Source of the DNA: Coccinella septempunctata
Taxonomy: Eukaryota; Arthropoda; Insecta; Coleoptera; Coccinellidae
Reading direction: 5' to 3'
Assembly (NCBI RefSeq): GCF_907165205.1
Contig: NC_058196.1
Coordinates: 25,524,501 to 25,588,500 of the forward strand
Length of the DNA stretch: 64,000 nt
Below are positions 34,901 through 43,284 of this stretch, one piece after another. How positions within the stretch are numbered: the stretch's first letter is position 1; the number at the start of each line of letters is the position of its first letter. Position numbers and translations under genes: made by a program. The notes under the pieces are model-generated. The model searched no databases, was not told where the DNA came from, and saw only the letters and a list, made by a program, of their open reading frames with translations.

Positions 34901-36359
34901 ATGATGCTACGAAAAAAGAACTATTAATACACACGCCTCAAGCCAGCGTTTATGCATCATCATGAATAATTTTTCACTTTTCGACGTTTTATTTCTAGAT
35001 GATGACCTGGTGGTTCACCACCTTCATGGCTCCAGCTATAAAACAGAAAGTCCACAGTTTGCCAGGAGTGGAATACCTTTATGCAGTCATGTCACCTGAT
35101 CAACTTGAAATTCCAGCTTTTATTACAGAATATGATATGACTGTAAGTAATATAAACGTTCATATACTTCTTTTTTAACAAAGGTACTCGAAACACATTT
35201 ATATGTTGGGATAAAAAATAAAACAAACCTTGCCTTTCTCGTCAATAACTCTCAGGAAATATGATGGTGTTGAAGAAATGCTCTTCTGCCGATAGTGTTT
35301 CTGATATTTTTATGGCTATTTGGCAGACATTAGTCAGAACTTAAATTCATCTCATCGAAAATACCATTTTTTCGAAAAATAATAGCTGCTGACCATGGTT
35401 TTGGTCTCATTTGACTTCATCAAAGCAACACAACTCATACTTCGACGAAAACTGAACGAATCGATGGATCATTTATTCAGTAGTAGTCGGTATGGTGAAG
35501 GAATACAACCTAGCGCCATCTGACTACTGCATCAAGTACTGAGTGATTACATCCATATTCTATATTTAACCAAGTCATAGCAACGACGGCGAGTATTCAT
35601 CAATGCTACTCGTCCAACTCGTACGTACTAACACAATTTTTGAGGTGAATACAGCACAATCATTAATTAACATGCTTCTCTGATGTGTTTTAGCCCCTTT
35701 ACAGACTGATACTTGAAGAAGCCTACAATTCTGACGATTTACTCTCTTTCTCTAGATAAACGGCCTGAGATATTTTCAGCCTAGTCTGACAACATAACAG
35801 ATAGTGACGCCCACCTCGGTCTAACACCAAAAGAAGGGGGATTATCCTGGGATCAGCGCTCCAAAACACGTAACCACTTCGTCGTCGCAATATTTTTGAT
35901 TAGTATTAAGTTGTGCTGTGCCAACTGAGATGGGAAAGTGACGAAAAAAAATGCTTTCCGAGGCCCTAAAGTGGTCGCCAATGTTGTCGGACATCAGTGA
36001 AGTCGACGTAAAATGAAAACAATATTAGGAATTTCGTTTCTGTTCTAGGAATTCATTAATTTTAAGGCTGTGCAAACTGTAATCACCTGTTTTCATAGTT
36101 GGTAGTATCGAGTGCTATTTTGAAAGTATGTTCGGTTGACACTCAATCTTTTAATCGATTTTATACCCTCTGCGATTAGTTTCGGTGGATTGAACTCTGG
36201 AATTCCGCGAAGTTGAAGAAGCTGAGTCTGAGGACCAAATGTCGATCCAGCAAAATGTCTTGAGTATCAGGCTCCAATTATTTTTTATGAGTACGGAAAC
36301 GAATTATCTCTAACCAAATTATAATATTTTTTTTATTTCAGAAAAAAATAAGGTTCTAG
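7935..36359 (+). CDS. GDAP2: GDAP2: macro domain and CRAL-TRIO domain protein
   Basis: Ten coding exons join in phase: 7935-8113, 8374-8516, 8785-8917, 15407-15516, 21158-21397, 24193-24361, 32768-32921, 34557-34751, 34999-35142 and 36342-36359. They give 494 residues, close to the 497 of human GDAP2. The N-terminal half is a macro domain (about residues 48-230; IVNSTNESMTE, ARYIIHTVGPKY, HIALRTVRRFLE). The C-terminal third is a CRAL-TRIO/SEC14 lipid-binding fold (about 335-490; AYFHTLTSNNN, NLKAFYIVHPTFW). Met at 7935 is chosen because MNQEPLG resembles the vertebrate N-terminus; ATG 7923 is also possible. The last exon (KKIRF, stop) is the least certain. All introns are GT-AG. The biochemical role is poorly defined in the family; macro domains bind ADP-ribose-type ligands. 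Confidence 0.93.
9145..9320. repeat. Dispersed repeat, second copy of 4040-4160
   Basis: It shares ACAGGGTG, AAGGCTTTTTTT, ATCACCTATACAA and TACGACCCTAGATCATTT with about 4040-4160 in the same order and orientation. It lies in the third coding intron of GDAP2, just upstream of the nested ORF at 9514. Origin unknown. Confidence 0.65.
9514..10080 (+). CDS. Nested basic protein of unknown function (188 aa)
   Basis: An uninterrupted 188-codon ORF inside the third coding intron of GDAP2, on the same strand. The product is very Lys/Ser rich with no cysteine pattern, signal peptide or membrane segment, and matches no family I recognise. It starts MNRKKSKSKP, similar in character to MNKKSTFRMKK in the neighbouring ORF at 10903, so the two may be related or parts of one locus. 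The C-terminal part (GTPFYDPVKVQRRPISFSKA, then NMPPGYYRQLASKIE) looks the most protein-like. It could be a nuclear or germline basic protein, or an upstream exon of the next gene. ORF length in AT-rich DNA supports coding; expression is unproven. Confidence 0.55.
   Translation: MNRKKSKSKPAIEKKEVRPTSKNGRGNTPEHPKDLEKKPKVITKSKGIMTASNKSSSRCRSVHEKLPPFKKINSENTTMNSIKSCPGNVKKQKPKKLVESTKTGRKKTKSCCLEKPRFVVEGTPFYDPVKVQRRPISFSKAIKRSPILQTQINMPPGYYRQLASKIESSENKKARSTKNLNAVCFTLE
10205..10456 (-). pseudogene. Relic of a Tc1/mariner-superfamily transposase (N-terminal part)
   Basis: The minus strand from the ATG at 10453-10455 reads MSLYARDEARDVAILGHVVKDP, stop, then KLSDVSGVSRTTIMGILKQH, FHPHKIR, stop, VQELNEDDPDRRLQFCEVV. 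This is the helix-turn-helix and linker region typical of a transposase family common in insect genomes. Two in-frame stops and the missing catalytic domain show it is dead. It separates the two nested ORFs. Confidence 0.7.
10813..14649 (+). CDS. Nested large protein of unknown function, two exons (about 1053 aa)
   Basis: A long ORF runs 10813-13779. I prefer splicing 10813-13683 to 14359-14649: the GAG|GTTTGT donor and TTTGCAG acceptor agree in phase 0, and the ORF beyond the donor reads like intron. The join gives about 1053 residues. ATG 10903 (MNKKSTFRMKK) is an alternative start. The first half is basic and Ser/Lys rich; the middle is acidic. An internal duplication carries MDLRDLLLKYCDGSEID (about residues 465-480) and LDLRDFLLEFYRRNELD (about 532-548). 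No catalytic, membrane or signal sequence is visible, so it is probably largely disordered. It sits on the same strand inside the GDAP2 intron 8918-15406 and needs its own promoter. I do not recognise the family. Confidence 0.7.
14650..15406. other. Remainder of GDAP2 intron 3, no gene seen
   Basis: This is the AT-rich end of the intron between coding exons 3 and 4. No ORF or RNA gene is supported. A GTAGGTCGGCAGAACC segment near 14988 stands out only for slightly higher GC. Confidence 0.5.
15750..15832. repeat. Small hairpin repeat, TTTCATAAT family
   Basis: AAATTTCATAATTGAA near 15755 pairs with TTTGATTATGAAACT near 15808-15825, with AAGCTTCC-type sequence between. The same outer stem and inner AAGCTTCC occur at 45918-46022, so this is a two-copy family of tiny inverted-repeat elements in this window. 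Confidence 0.6.
16540..16885. repeat. Interspersed repeat shared with 40683-41062
   Basis: The order GAATAGGGAATACTCC, AAAATGATGTATT, AACCATTTCAACCGTTTCC, GCACAAGCTGGCAACATCGA, GTCTATGAAGTCTGCG and TTTATGGCCGGTTG is repeated nearly base for base at 40683-41062. The copy here lies in a GDAP2 intron, the other in an integrin intron. The region has no open coding frame of its own, so it is probably a non-autonomous element. Confidence 0.8.
17180..17262. repeat. GC-rich imperfect tandem pair
   Basis: Two diverged units of about 38-40 bp follow each other: GCCTTTCGTCCGTTGCTCGG... and GCCTTTTGTCCTTTTCTGGG..., each ending with GGGC..GC.GCCCTC. The internal GGGCCTGCGGCCC is palindromic. GC content is well above the surroundings. 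Confidence 0.6.
17990..18440. promoter_or_regulatory. GC- and CpG-enriched block in GDAP2 intron, possible promoter or non-coding exon
   Basis: Base composition shifts sharply from AT-rich intron to CpG-containing sequence, then back. TTATATAG near 18147 and TCAGTT motifs (near 18089 and 18369) resemble arthropod TATA and initiator elements, but are not at a convincing mutual distance. The open frame through the block has no ATG start and no known domain. It may be a first non-coding exon or an old insertion. Low certainty. Confidence 0.3.
18441..21157. other. GDAP2 intron, no gene seen
   Basis: AT-rich, without ORF or RNA gene that I can support. It ends in the long pyrimidine tract and CAG acceptor of coding exon 5 at 21157. 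Confidence 0.5.
21909..22115. mobile_element. Tc1/mariner-type MITE with CAGTGACTC ends
   Basis: The ends are TACAGTGACTC and GAGTCACTGTA. Inner blocks also pair: TTAGCAAGAATATGGCGG near 21950 with CCGCCATATTCTTGCTAA near 22043, and GTGGTGACAATTG with CAATTGTCGCCAC. The termini CAGTG and a flanking TA fit Tc1/mariner insertion. Length is about 207 bp with no coding capacity. The centre carries CACGTCACGTCACGTG. Confidence 0.75.
22116..24192. other. GDAP2 intron, no gene seen
   Basis: No supported coding or RNA feature. Several poly-T tracts and short ORFs without homology. It ends at the acceptor of coding exon 6 (24193). Confidence 0.5.
25719..25981. mobile_element. MITE with GGTTTCACAAA ends and TTA duplication
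   Basis: Left end GCGGGTTTCACAAAACTTTGATTG is mirrored on the right by CGATCAAGCTTTGTGAAACCGGGGG. TTA flanks both sides (25716-25718 and 25982-25984). About 263 bp, non-coding. The TTA duplication matches that of the element at 2414-3214, although the termini differ. Confidence 0.7.
26244..27293 (+). mobile_element. Mariner transposon with internally deleted transposase
   Basis: Inverted termini CGAGGATGTATTGATAT... and, on the opposite strand at the right, CGAGGATATATTGAAAA... also share TTAGCCTA further in. TA flanks both ends. Translation from 26401 starts MSTQIVKIEKLKYRVI with the helix-turn-helix region, then jumps frame. The catalytic parts survive as TMDETWVHFYDPETK, FLQDVAPAHKSH and SPDLASSDYHLF, with 34 residues between the second and third aspartates, the DD34D mariner signature. 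At 1050 bp it is shorter than a typical 1.3 kb element, consistent with loss of the region between the DNA-binding and catalytic parts. The asparagine normally after the second aspartate is valine. It lies in the long GDAP2 intron. Confidence 0.9.
27960..28256 (+). promoter_or_regulatory. GC/CpG-rich island, probable internal GDAP2 promoter and 5' UTR
   Basis: A sharp rise in GC and CpG compared with the AT-rich intron. A TTCAGTGTTCG initiator-like motif lies near 28125. No TATA box is obvious. The frame entering the ATG at 28257 is open upstream only to a TGA near 28060 and contains no earlier ATG, as expected for a 5' leader. Promoter status is inferred. Confidence 0.5.
28257..28378 (+). 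CDS. GDAP2: Alternative first coding exon of GDAP2 (CRAL-TRIO-only isoform)
   Basis: ATG in a good context (GCAATGG) opens 40 codons plus 2 nt beginning MEVPKSDYSSIFTTLSSY and ending before GTGAGG. The two leftover bases (AG) join in phase with coding exon 7 at 32768 (T TAT GAA...), exactly as exon 6 (CG) does. The spliced product would be about 210 residues: a 40-residue Gly/Ser/Asp-containing leader followed by YERLLRRAKAEDLTE and the whole CRAL-TRIO domain, without the macro domain. Codon use and GC are unlike the intron around it. It could instead belong to another transcript, but no other compatible acceptor is evident nearby. Confidence 0.6.
28660..28772. repeat. Small inverted-repeat element, second copy near 51985
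   Basis: AAGTGAAATAAACG (about 28660) pairs with CGTTTATTTCACTT (about 28756-28769). The internal block GCGTAAATTCTTGCACTAATTTGTC recurs in reverse orientation at about 51988-52014. No coding capacity. Confidence 0.7.
29085..30003. repeat. Repeat region with recurrent GTGACTTGGGAC motif
   Basis: The 12-mer GTGACTTGGGAC, or its complement GTCCCAAGTCAC, occurs near 29097, 29265, 29340 and 29987; variants include GGCTTGGGACAC near 29287 and TGTCCCATGTCAC near 29606. The outermost copies are in opposite orientation, which suggests an inverted-repeat-bounded element of about 0.9 kb. No transposase is readable. The motif density is far above chance in AT-rich DNA. It may be a degenerate DNA transposon or a set of binding sites. 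Confidence 0.55.
30004..31960. other. GDAP2 intron, no gene seen
   Basis: No supported gene. Near 31152-31180 GGACACCCT is followed by AGGGTGTCC, an exact 9-bp stem with an 11-bp loop; GGGTGTCC also occurs near 8951. Short ORFs near 30092 and 31133 show no domain. Confidence 0.4.
31984..32275 (-). promoter_or_regulatory. Orphan minus-strand core promoter, possible solo LTR
   Basis: On the minus strand TATAAAAG (32174-32167) lies exactly 30 nt upstream of an initiator-like CAGTTAGTG with the A at 32144. An AATAAA occurs about 140 nt downstream (near 32007). The upstream flank is GC-rich (CGGCAGCAGGAGCG on the plus strand). TATA, initiator and poly(A) signal within about 170 bp is the arrangement of a retrotransposon LTR, and a TGTTAACTG start at 32270 is possible. 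I could not find a convincing target duplication or internal retroelement sequence, so this could also be a promoter for an antisense transcript. Confidence 0.45.
32922..34556. other. GDAP2 intron between coding exons 7 and 8, no gene seen
   Basis: The intron starts with GTGAGT and ends with TTGCAG. ORFs near 33425 and 33821 lack domains and a believable context. No RNA gene recognised. Confidence 0.5.
35143..36341. other. Last GDAP2 intron, no gene seen
   Basis: It begins GTAAGT and, in the preferred model, ends with TTTATTTCAG before a six-codon final exon. No other feature supported. Confidence 0.4.
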
Positions 36360-37547
36360 CTAAGACTAATATATTAGAGATGAAGGATCTCGTAACTTAA
36401 TTCGCATCTTTGTTACTTTAGTGTCAGAGTATTTAACATTAATTCGGAAAAAAAATCGTATAGAAAACCTGTTTCAGTCACCGAAAAAATACGACTGAGA
36501 GCGCTCCAATTCTTATGACAAAATTTCCTGAAATATTGAGATCAAATTATATATATGATATTGTCAATTTATCACTCATGAATTCAAGGAATCATACAGA
36601 TTTTTGGACATGTCTTTTATTGCTTCCTATTGAGAATTCGACTGATTTAATTGATCGTTGTTAGTTATATTGGACACCTGAAAATTTTTACGATTTTGAA
36701 TATCTTCTTCCTGTATAGCAGCCGATCATGACGGTGTACCTTCCGAAATTGAATCGGTTTGTGGTATTATAGTTATTAACTTTACCATAATCCTACCGAA
36801 ACAGTTTCTAAAGGTACATTCAGTCTATAAATTGAGCTGCAAAAAGCAATAATCTCCATGTTGAAAAAACTCTTTTTATTCTTGCAACTGTTAATATTGT
36901 ATTTTTAAGTCTTATGTAACCATTTTCGACTTATATTACGTTTTAAATATTTTCATATGTGCCAAGACAGTTCGTACCTTTTTAATTAATATTTCCTTTC
37001 GTGATTTTTCCCACTTTTTTCTTCCAAAAGTGAAACATATCCTAATAATTCCTCATTCAGTTCAGACTGTAGAAATATTCCATTCGAATTAAAGATTTTC
37101 CCTCTACGGTGGACGAAATCAGTGAATTTTTGGCCGTTTCCAAAATGAAACGAGTCCTACCGAATGGATCTGATGAATGTGTTGAAATTATGTAAAAATT
37201 ACTCTTTCAGAAATTTGAAATAACTCATCGCACTAAAACGTAATTTCTGCACTTTTAATTTCTCGTAACTAAATTTCTCTATAGTTATTACTATATATGA
37301 TTATATTCATGCTCAAAATATAACATCAAGAAATTGTTGAATAATAGTGTCTTGGAGAAGAATATATTCTGAATTTGTGCAGTGTTGGTTATTATTTTTT
37401 CAAATGATATATTGTTGTAATTGTTGAAGAAATTACTAAAAAATTTGTTAGAAGTGATACCATATGGATGCTTCAAAGAAATACTGTTGACGTAAGATTT
37501 ACAATCACAGAGCTTGCATTTCTGTTATGACAAAGATCCAGATTATA

Positions 37548-37553
37548 AATAAA
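37548..37553 (+). terminator. Candidate poly(A) signal of GDAP2
   Basis: AATAAA followed by an A/T-rich end. It is about 1.19 kb beyond the predicted stop and immediately before the integrin gene's 3' end on the other strand, which would give GDAP2 a long 3' UTR. Confidence 0.45.
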
Positions 37554-37578
37554 ATTTTAAAAACGAATGGTGTTTTTT

Positions 37579-37591
37579 TTTATTATTTATT
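37579..37591 (-). terminator. Poly(A) signals of the integrin beta gene
   Basis: Two TTTATT motifs on the plus strand (AATAAA on the minus strand), at 37579-37584 and 37586-37591, lie about 30 nt downstream of the integrin stop codon. The integrin and GDAP2 transcripts therefore converge within a few tens of bases. Confidence 0.6.
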
Positions 37592-37617
37592 TTTCACTTG
37601 ACCATTGGTCGATACAC

Positions 37618-40600
37618 TCATTCTGTATAATAGGGATTGTGAAATGTAGTTGTTGCTCCTTTGTAGAGAGGATTGCCATCACTGTGCCATTTAGAGTCTT
37701 TTTGTTCCTTCGTGAACTTTTCGTACTCCCTTTTGTCGTGCAACATTGTGGCCAGTTTCCATATCAGCAGGGTTATAACTCCAATGAGTAGGACAAAACC
37801 AGAAACAGCTATCACATAAACTGCAAGAATTGAAAATATTCAACTGTTAAAGTTCAGCAATCTACTCGCATATTTTGATTATTTTTCATGTGGATAACGT
37901 TTCCTTATTCATTAATATCAAAACCTTGGGCTTTGAAGCTTATTTCACACAATTGTTGTACATAAGACTTGATTTGAAATACGAACACCCACTCACCAAG
38001 TATATTAGGCGGACAATTCCGCATTTTTTGTACTATCACAGTCAATTTTTGCAGGTCATCGTACATATACTTGTAGAGTATCTCGCACCTATCATCATCG
38101 AAGGCTCTGCAAATCTTCTCTTCCTCCTCATCCTTCACGATGGACTCTTTCGTTGATTTTATGTCATAAGCGATACATTCTCTTTGACATTTGCTCCTGT
38201 CGCGAATCACTGTCCCGAAAACTGTACATTGCACGCAGTCCTTAAGCTTTTCACATCTAGAAAATCAATTGAACATTCATAATGAACCACACTTACCACA
38301 CCCATCTCCAGCTGAAATATATATTCTGGTACTTCAGTAATTTATAGTTTAGATAAACTGAAAACACCTGAAACTGTACTGAGTTTGATAAGACAATGAT
38401 GACTAAAACATTAAGTACATTAAAGAATGGCTTAAAAAGTTTGGAAGCAGAGAATCCAAGGTTCTGTAGAAGGCACTTGCTCGCTAAGTTCAGATCTTAT
38501 TCGAATCAATATTTCCTCGACCTGTTTGGAGAAAATAGAAAAGTACTCACTCTCCGTCGCAATACGGGCAAACTTCGCAGTATCTGCCGGTGTAGTTTCC
38601 AGTGCAAATGCATTTTCCACATTCGCAAGAGCCTCTTCCTGAGCAGATCAAAGTGTCGCCACCCTTCACGCAGAGTTCATTTTGGTCTTGGCATCCGCAA
38701 CTTGAACCTTTCCAACCGTCAATGCAATGGCATTTGCCGCAGTCACATGTTCCTTTTCCATTGCAAAGTTTGCCATTCTCTATTTCACACGAAGCATCGT
38801 CACATTCACAGAACTTTCCTCTAGAAAAAATTCAATTTATGCTAGATTCATGAGGCAAATATGTTAGAATTAAAAGCGCCATCGATTTAATTACAACTTG
38901 TAATTGAATGCGAATGTAAAGGGTATATTTCCTGCTGAAGCTTCATAATATAGGTAATTTCATTGAAGTAATTCACCTTCATCAGTTTCTGCCAAAAAAG
39001 GATTCTCTGAGCTACCTAGAACCGAACCTATATCTATACAATATGCACTATTTTGTGTGCTGTCTATGATCATGGCATGTTGAATGCAGTTATACCTGTA
39101 CTTTTGCCCTGTGTGAGGATTTATCTTGCAATGGCACTCTCCACACTCGCATTTGCCCAAGCCTGAGCAGGTTTTAGAGCCAGGCTTGACATCTCTACAT
39201 GCCGTCTCATTGAAAGCTGTGCTACTGGTACTGTTGCACTCGCATTTGGTACCTTGGTGACCTTTGTCGCATTTGCATACTCCGCAAACCAAATCTCCGA
39301 CACCTAAAGAAAAAGTTCAAGTTTCAAGATGGGAGATCCTCAATATTGGAACATAAACTGATAAAAATACCCATCATTTCGACTCTCAGATCGCAAAAGT
39401 TTACCTCCGCACTTGTCGGAATTTTTCTTGTAAGATGAATGACTCGAAGATTCGCAGTCGCATCCACAAATGGTGTTCGTCACTAAAATCAGACTTTCGT
39501 CAAGCGCGTCAGGTTTGATGGAGATGTAAGTGGGAGACGAGGTATTTTTCGCACAATCCAAAAGTGTTATGGAAGCCGTAAAATCCACAACTTCGCCAAG
39601 TGCCACCCTAGCACATCCATTCCTTATGGGGTGTTTGCAATGAGGTGTGATCTTCACTTGTATATTGTCGGTGGCGTTGGATTCCATTGATACTGAACCA
39701 ACGATCTCCTGAAAATTACAATTGTCAAGAAGATATATTGCATGTTGATTTTGTTGGCGAATTAAAAGTGTTATAATGAAGAATTCATGAACCTACCTTA
39801 TAGTTTTCAACAACCAATTTCACAACATTCTTGGAATCGGCATCCAGACCATCGATCTTCGTATTCTCAATATTTTCGGAGAGCTTCTTGTAACTCTTCA
39901 GCACGCTCTTTCTAGATTTCACGATCGCGAAGATGAGATTAATGTTGTTTTCCTTCAGGATCTGGCTCAGATGGGAGACAGATGGATAATCTTTTTCCAA
40001 GCCGTCATACTGATTGTCTTTCATGTAACACCGAGCATCGTTGGGTTCAAGAACTCCTACTAGTTTTCCATCCCCTGAAAAGTCAGATTTTTCCATGATT
40101 GTTATATTATGGACACTGACTCAAAAGTGACCACTGATCTTCAATAGGTTGGAAGTCATAACGGAGGAAAATGACGATGCAGATTCGGCAAGCAATTGTC
40201 TCTCTGTTTCTTATACTGAATCTTTGGAAGCCAGCTCCAAAAAAAGCCTTATATATTGCCCCTTTATTAAGCATATAAATTTTAAGTCTAACCAATTTTT
40301 GATCTTCATCCTACCTGCGATATGAAACTCAGCATCTGAAGAGAAAATTATTAGATGTCTTGCTTGTGGTCTCCATCCGATTTCCTTTTTGCAAACAATG
40401 GCTTGCATAATGGCATCAAAGCCTCCTTCTGGAGAGTCCAAATTACCCGATAGCTTAGCATTTTCTACAGTCTTCGAGAACAGATTGAAATCGGGTGTTA
40501 GAGAAAGATGGTTCTTGAATCCATAAGCAGGTACGCAGCCTGCACAGGGTTGATTCACGCTGAAATTTTATCAATTCAAGAAATGGTCAAAAAATTAATT

Positions 40601-42036
40601 TTATAAATGGCTAATATCGTGTGTTCATCACACCATACTGTTACGAATGACCCTTAGTATACCCCTGTTGCCTCTGGAATACTCGAGAATAGGGAATACT
40701 CCTGACGAAAATGATGTATTCTTTATGAAATATCGTTGAAACGTCGCATTTTGAAAAAACCATTTCAACCGTTTCCCAAAAAAATTATTTCAAGTACTTA
40801 AAAATTAAAAATTAAAATGGGTAATTAAAATTTAAAGCGTTTCCTTTCTATTGCACAAGTTAGCAACATCTACTGAAATAAATAAAAATGGGTAATTAAA
40901 ATTTAAAACGTTTCGTTTCTCTTGCACAAGTTGGCAACATCGACTGAAATATGCGTTGATAATGAAGGACACTATCACTATCTTGATGAGGTAGACAAAG
41001 GATGGCTACATGTCTATGAAGTCTGCGGGAGGTCGTAAAATTCTATGGGATATTTATGGCCGGTTGTTGTTGAGGCCCAGCAAAATACTCTCGACCCAGG
41101 AGCCTGGTCGGAAATAAGAAAAACCCAAAACACTTACAAAAGTGGCACTTGGTTGACAAAAGGTGCTGCTTTCTTATCAATGAAACTTCCGAAGCCTATA
41201 CGAAAGTCGTTGGTCAGCTTGATCATTGTACGAGACAACTCTTCGCCCAATTTGGCAAGTTTAGCCTTGTGGACTGCCATCGAGAAAGAATTGTCGATAA
41301 TGTAGTACAAATCGACGGGGTAGTTTTCCGCTTGGGAAAACTGAAACTTGACGTCGATGGTATGTCCAACTCTGAGGGTCAAATTGACACTTTGAGGTTT
41401 TATTTGAACAATGCTTCCACTCTTGCTCCGAAGTGGTCGGTTTTGAACCACCTGCGCTTCTGTTTTTGGATTTACCATATCGCCATTCGCACATTCGATT
41501 TCCGGCGATTTGATCGGCATGCAGTGGTTCAATTCTTTGCTTTTGTTATGAGGCAGTGGATTTTTCTGTAAAGGAAAACTTTCAATGAAAACCACGAATT
41601 TCACATAGATGATGTGATATTTCCAATCCTCGTATCTCATTTTGATAGATCGAAAGCAAGAAACTATAATCATTTGGAGGGCATTTAAAAATAATTATTT
41701 TCAAACTGTTATCGTTTGATTCTTGATGTGAGAATTGTGAAATTACCACATTGCAACAAAATATCACTGAATCTATCATTTAGAATAAAAATTCCTCATT
41801 TTCGGATAAAAGAAAACCATGCTTTGTCAATTCCACCCAGTAAAAAACGTAATATGTGTCTTATCACAAAAAAAACTTACCAACTTTGGTTGCAAACACC
41901 ATACACATGTAGATTGTTGGAGACAAGATGAACAATCAATTCTAGAACTACACTCTGAAGGTTTTTGTGCAAATACATTGGTCATAAAAATGATAACGCA
42001 TAATGCAGCTAGTAGGCGAAATTTAAAAAAACTCAT
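37618..42036 (-). CDS. Integrin beta subunit (divergent paralogue)
   Basis: Nine exons join in phase: 42036-41881, 41565-41138, 40559-40315, 40074-39797, 39708-39405, 39303-39096, 38820-38551, 38256-37997 and 37820-37618, giving 783 residues. In order: signal peptide (MSFFKFRLLAALCVIIF), PSI domain, split hybrid domain, beta-I domain, cysteine-rich I-EGF repeats, beta-tail domain, one membrane helix (VIAVSGFVLLIGVITLLIW) and a tail with NPLY and NPYY motifs for talin/kindlin-type adaptors. MIDAS residues D143-x-S145-x-S147 and the LIMBS motif NLDSPE are present. The ADMIDAS aspartate pair is replaced by Val-His. Beta chains pair with alpha chains at the plasma membrane for adhesion. The shortened, diverged sequence argues for a beta-nu-like or lineage-specific paralogue rather than beta-PS. 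Confidence 0.92.
40683..41062. repeat. Interspersed repeat shared with 16540-16885, with internal duplication
   Basis: It lies in the intron between integrin coding exons 2 and 3 and matches 16540-16885 along its length. Here the segment AAAAATGGGTAATTAAAATTTAAA followed by CGTTTC..T and GCACAAGTT.GCAACATC is present twice (about 40810-40880 and 40886-40945), a local tandem duplication absent from the other copy. Confidence 0.8.
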
Positions 42037-43284
42037 ATTCTCAAAGATGAACTTCACATGAACCTTCCAGTAATCTTCGCGTAATAATTTGACAGGAAGT
42101 TGAAGTTGATTCAGTAAAATACGGTTTAGGAAATTGCGGTCAATATTTCCCAATGGTTTGTGAAGTTTGGAAAAAGAACATCACATCATGATTGAGTTTT
42201 TGAAATTGAATCATGTCAAGAATGTTAGCTATTTCAACTTAAAATATCATCAAAAAGCTTGTATTAGGTACAGGTATGTAGAATCAACTGCGGGTAATAT
42301 CAGGAGCCCCCTCCTACCGTTTAGATTTTCATCGTTTCAAAAATTGTAAATTTTAATCTGTTTTATGTTTTTTATATTATGCCCGAACCAATTGTGACCT
42401 TCAGAGGTGCATAATCAGTATTGTTTAGGAATTTCTTGATCAAATTATAAAGTCGTATTGGATTTTTTATTACTCAGAAATAAGCAATGCTTGTGACCCC
42501 CCTTCAATGGTATATTTGCTCCACTTTCTAAGAAGTAACAAAGATTAACATCTTTGGAAGCAAAGATTATAATCTTTGTTTGGAAGTAGATTCTTATCAT
42601 TAATCCTAGGATATGAGGTGCATAAAATTGTTGACAATTTTTTTGGATTCCGAAAAACCAAACAGTTGATGATTCAATTGTGAGTTGATTGGATTGATAG
42701 GTAAGTGCATGATATCTAAAATTTGCTAGCTCGATTAACGTTAGTACATATTTTCCATTATCCAGCGTTATGCGAGAACCTTTTTGGTGTTTAAAACTTT
42801 ATTATGCTAATTACAAGTAATAATATAAAGGCCAAAGATTATAGAGTTATAACCTAACTCTATAATTTCTTCCTCAAGGGATCAAATAATGTAACATGTG
42901 AGTGCATAGTCATCTATTAATCCGCTTCAAATTCAACTGAAAGTTTGAAATTTCCAAATCAAGCAAGAATAATCTACGAGAAAGTAGGCTATCAGAGACA
43001 AATGTTGTCTGTGTAGGTAGGCTATTCAGTTAATCAAGAGCTTACAAACAGTTCTATGGTATTTGTAAATATAAAAACTTCTGTCAAAGATTATATAGTG
43101 TGCTCTTCTGTGTCACAATTTGAGGTTAGAATTTTGTAAAAGCTACAATTGTTTATTTATTCCTTTTTGTTTGGTATGCTGGATGTTTTAACTCATAATA
43201 ACAAGAATAAAATTTTGAAAAAATCACTCTGGATGATATGCGAAACAAAAATAACAGATAAGTTATACTTAATAAACACTTATA
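42037..43284. other. Head-to-head intergenic region between integrin beta and torsin
   Basis: About 1.25 kb between two divergently oriented start codons. AT-rich, with no ORF supported. It should hold both promoters, but I see no clear TATA/initiator pair. Confidence 0.5.

Noticed and set aside
38432..38549. Possible extra integrin exon on the minus strand
   Set aside because: It runs into a stop and breaks the phase; exon 7 joins exon 8 directly with matching phase.
38396..38853. Plus-strand ORFs rich in Cys, His and Ser
   Set aside because: They are the antisense of the integrin I-EGF exon, whose cysteine codons produce them.
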